Positions 63,083 through 64,000 of a DNA stretch of 64,000 bases are shown here, one piece after another (the first letter of the stretch is position 1; each line of letters begins with the position of its first letter). Both the position numbers and the translations under genes were made by a program. Source of the stretch: CAIRDP01 sp037138335. GTDB lineage: Bacteria > Bacteroidota > Bacteroidia > Bacteroidales > FEN-979. The notes beneath the pieces are model-generated. The model was not told the origin of the DNA. It did not search any database and saw nothing but the letters and a program-made list of their open reading frames with translations. The stretch lies in the NCBI GenBank assembly GCA_037138335.1, contig JBAXIO010000013.1:1-64000 (forward strand), in the 5' to 3' direction.

Positions 63083-63465
63083 TAATTCAATTTACCTTGA
63101 ATGGTTTCTTAATAATTTGTTTAATCGCTATATATCAAGGTTTTGGATTTTAGCCGCAAGTTTAAAATCCTTAAGAAAGGCATACTTGATTCGATTAACA
63201 AAATTGAATAAAAAAAGTTTATAAAAAAATTTTTTATGACTTGATTTTAATAAAAATTTAACATGTAAAATCGGGTTTTGATTCATCTAAAACTCCCGTT
63301 AAATCTGATAGCCTCTTAATTTCCAGAGCATTGTTCCCGGGCCTGGATGTGATAATTCAGGTTCTTTAGAATGGTTCTAAATTTCATTGTCATTCTCTTC
63401 CAAACACTTAGCAAAATCAATGGTTTTGTTAATTATAAAACAGACTGATTATAAACATAATTTGT
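63083..63465. other. AT-rich region upstream of dnaA
   Basis: A 383-bp stretch with no gene. It is very rich in A/T (GTTTATAAAAAAATTTTTT) and must contain the dnaA promoter. I found no clear TTATNCACA boxes, so it cannot be called an origin. Confidence 0.5.
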
Positions 63466-64000
63466 TCATTGATTAAATGTATCGAATGATGTATATATGT
63501 TGCCGATTCTCATAAGTCTTTTCATTACCTTATCAATTTTACTTTTCCGGATTCCGAGCCTGAGCCTGCATTCATTATCAAAGTCCTGAGCAATTAAATC
63601 CAACTCTTCTTCCTTTTGTATCCGCATCACTTCGTTCATATTCTCATAACGAAATGAGAGTTCAATGATGCTTTTAATAATCTTTTCAGCTTTACCTGCA
63701 TTCTCAAGGGCTTCCGACGCAGCCTGCCTGTATGCCTGGATCAGGCCCGGGATCCCAAGCTTGGTCCCCCCAAAATACCTGACTACAATAACAAGTGAAT
63801 CAGATACTCCTTTCGACAGTAGTTGACCGTAAATAGGCCTTCCGGCAGAACCCGACGGTTCCCCGTCATCGTTGAAACGGTAGGTCTCCTGGGAAGATCC
63901 AAGACAGTAAGCGTAGCAATGATGGTTTGCGTCGTGGTATTTTTTACGGACAAGCCCGAGGATGTCCCTGACTTCGGCTTCTGAGCCTGCAGGAAATGCA
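63466..64000 (-). CDS. YigZ/IMPACT family protein, partial
   Basis: The C-terminal 177 residues of a UPF0029/IMPACT protein; the 5' end is outside the window. Diagnostic: HHCYAYCLG, RFNDDGEPSGSAGRPI and VIVVRYFGGTKLGIPGLIQAY, followed by a C-terminal ferredoxin-like domain ending SFDTFNQ. Relatives regulate translation under stress or have unknown enzymatic roles. Stop at 63466-63468. Confidence 0.9.
   Translation of the reverse strand, partial: AFPAGSEAEVRDILGLVRKKYHDANHHCYAYCLGSSQETYRFNDDGEPSGSAGRPIYGQLLSKGVSDSLVIVVRYFGGTKLGIPGLIQAYRQAASEALENAGKAEKIIKSIIELSFRYENMNEVMRIQKEEELDLIAQDFDNECRLRLGIRKSKIDKVMKRLMRIGNIYTSFDTFNQ

Noticed and set aside
63083..63465. Possible oriC next to dnaA
   Set aside because: AT-rich, but no recognisable TTATNCACA boxes could be found by eye; cumulative skew or box scoring would be needed.

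Overview
The window is a chromosomal segment of a Bacteroidota bacterium, most likely a Bacteroidales-type anaerobe. The evidence is the Bacteroidota promoter grammar (TTG, about 20 bp, TAnnTTTG), the near absence of Shine-Dalgarno sites, DUF5686/CarboxypepD-reg and FISUMP proteins, a DUF3987 plus BT4734-type replication module, and a typical Bacteroidota glycogen gene cluster. No tRNA, rRNA or CRISPR array was recognised.

Left flank (1-6718, all minus strand): a superoxide dismutase with a broken C-terminus, a haem-binding cytochrome c-like protein, a cation/Ca2+ antiporter, a small acidic protein, a lipoprotein, a DUF5686 outer-membrane protein, a PepSY-like protein and a frameshifted CsbD gene. 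Three of these genes (cytochrome, lipoprotein, csbD) share an upstream element with identical geometry: two GTAAC half-sites 21 bp apart, then 26 bp to the -7 box. This looks like a small, uncharacterised stress regulon.

Island (6719-41615): a 21-bp sequence that is the 3' end of mnmE (encoding RFCIGK-stop) occurs as a direct repeat, 20 of 21 identical, at 6719-6739 and 41595-41615. It brackets about 34.9 kb. A tyrosine recombinase, small HTH proteins, a BT4734-type protein and a DUF3987 primase/helicase-like protein sit at the mnmE-proximal end. The middle carries a phage head module (small and large terminase, protease-scaffold, major capsid, portal, connector, fibre) with no tail, lysis or late genes. 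This fits a capsid-forming phage satellite better than a complete prophage, although a remnant prophage remains possible. Cargo includes an Nmad2-Nmad3 pair; a cysteine-peptidase-like two-gene operon; and a six-gene minus-strand operon of a membrane protein, type III Mod, type III Res, PLD-SNF2 helicase, DUF4391 protein and a catalytically dead long Argonaute. A 1.8-kb gene-free stretch (19777-21561) is full of imperfect hairpins and inverted repeats and may be a structured RNA or a decayed element array.

Right flank (41616-64000): mnmE and divergent sucD, then a beta-helix lipoprotein. Next is a four-gene glycogen operon (GH133 debranching enzyme, GT4, GH57, and a GT3-GT35 glycogen synthase/phosphorylase fusion) with a consensus promoter. 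It is followed by a FabG-like reductase, a VWA membrane protein, an ABC-2 exporter pair, an RsmI-like methyltransferase, a threonine/serine dehydratase family enzyme, a low-molecular-weight tyrosine phosphatase and dnaA. A YigZ/IMPACT-family gene runs off the right edge.
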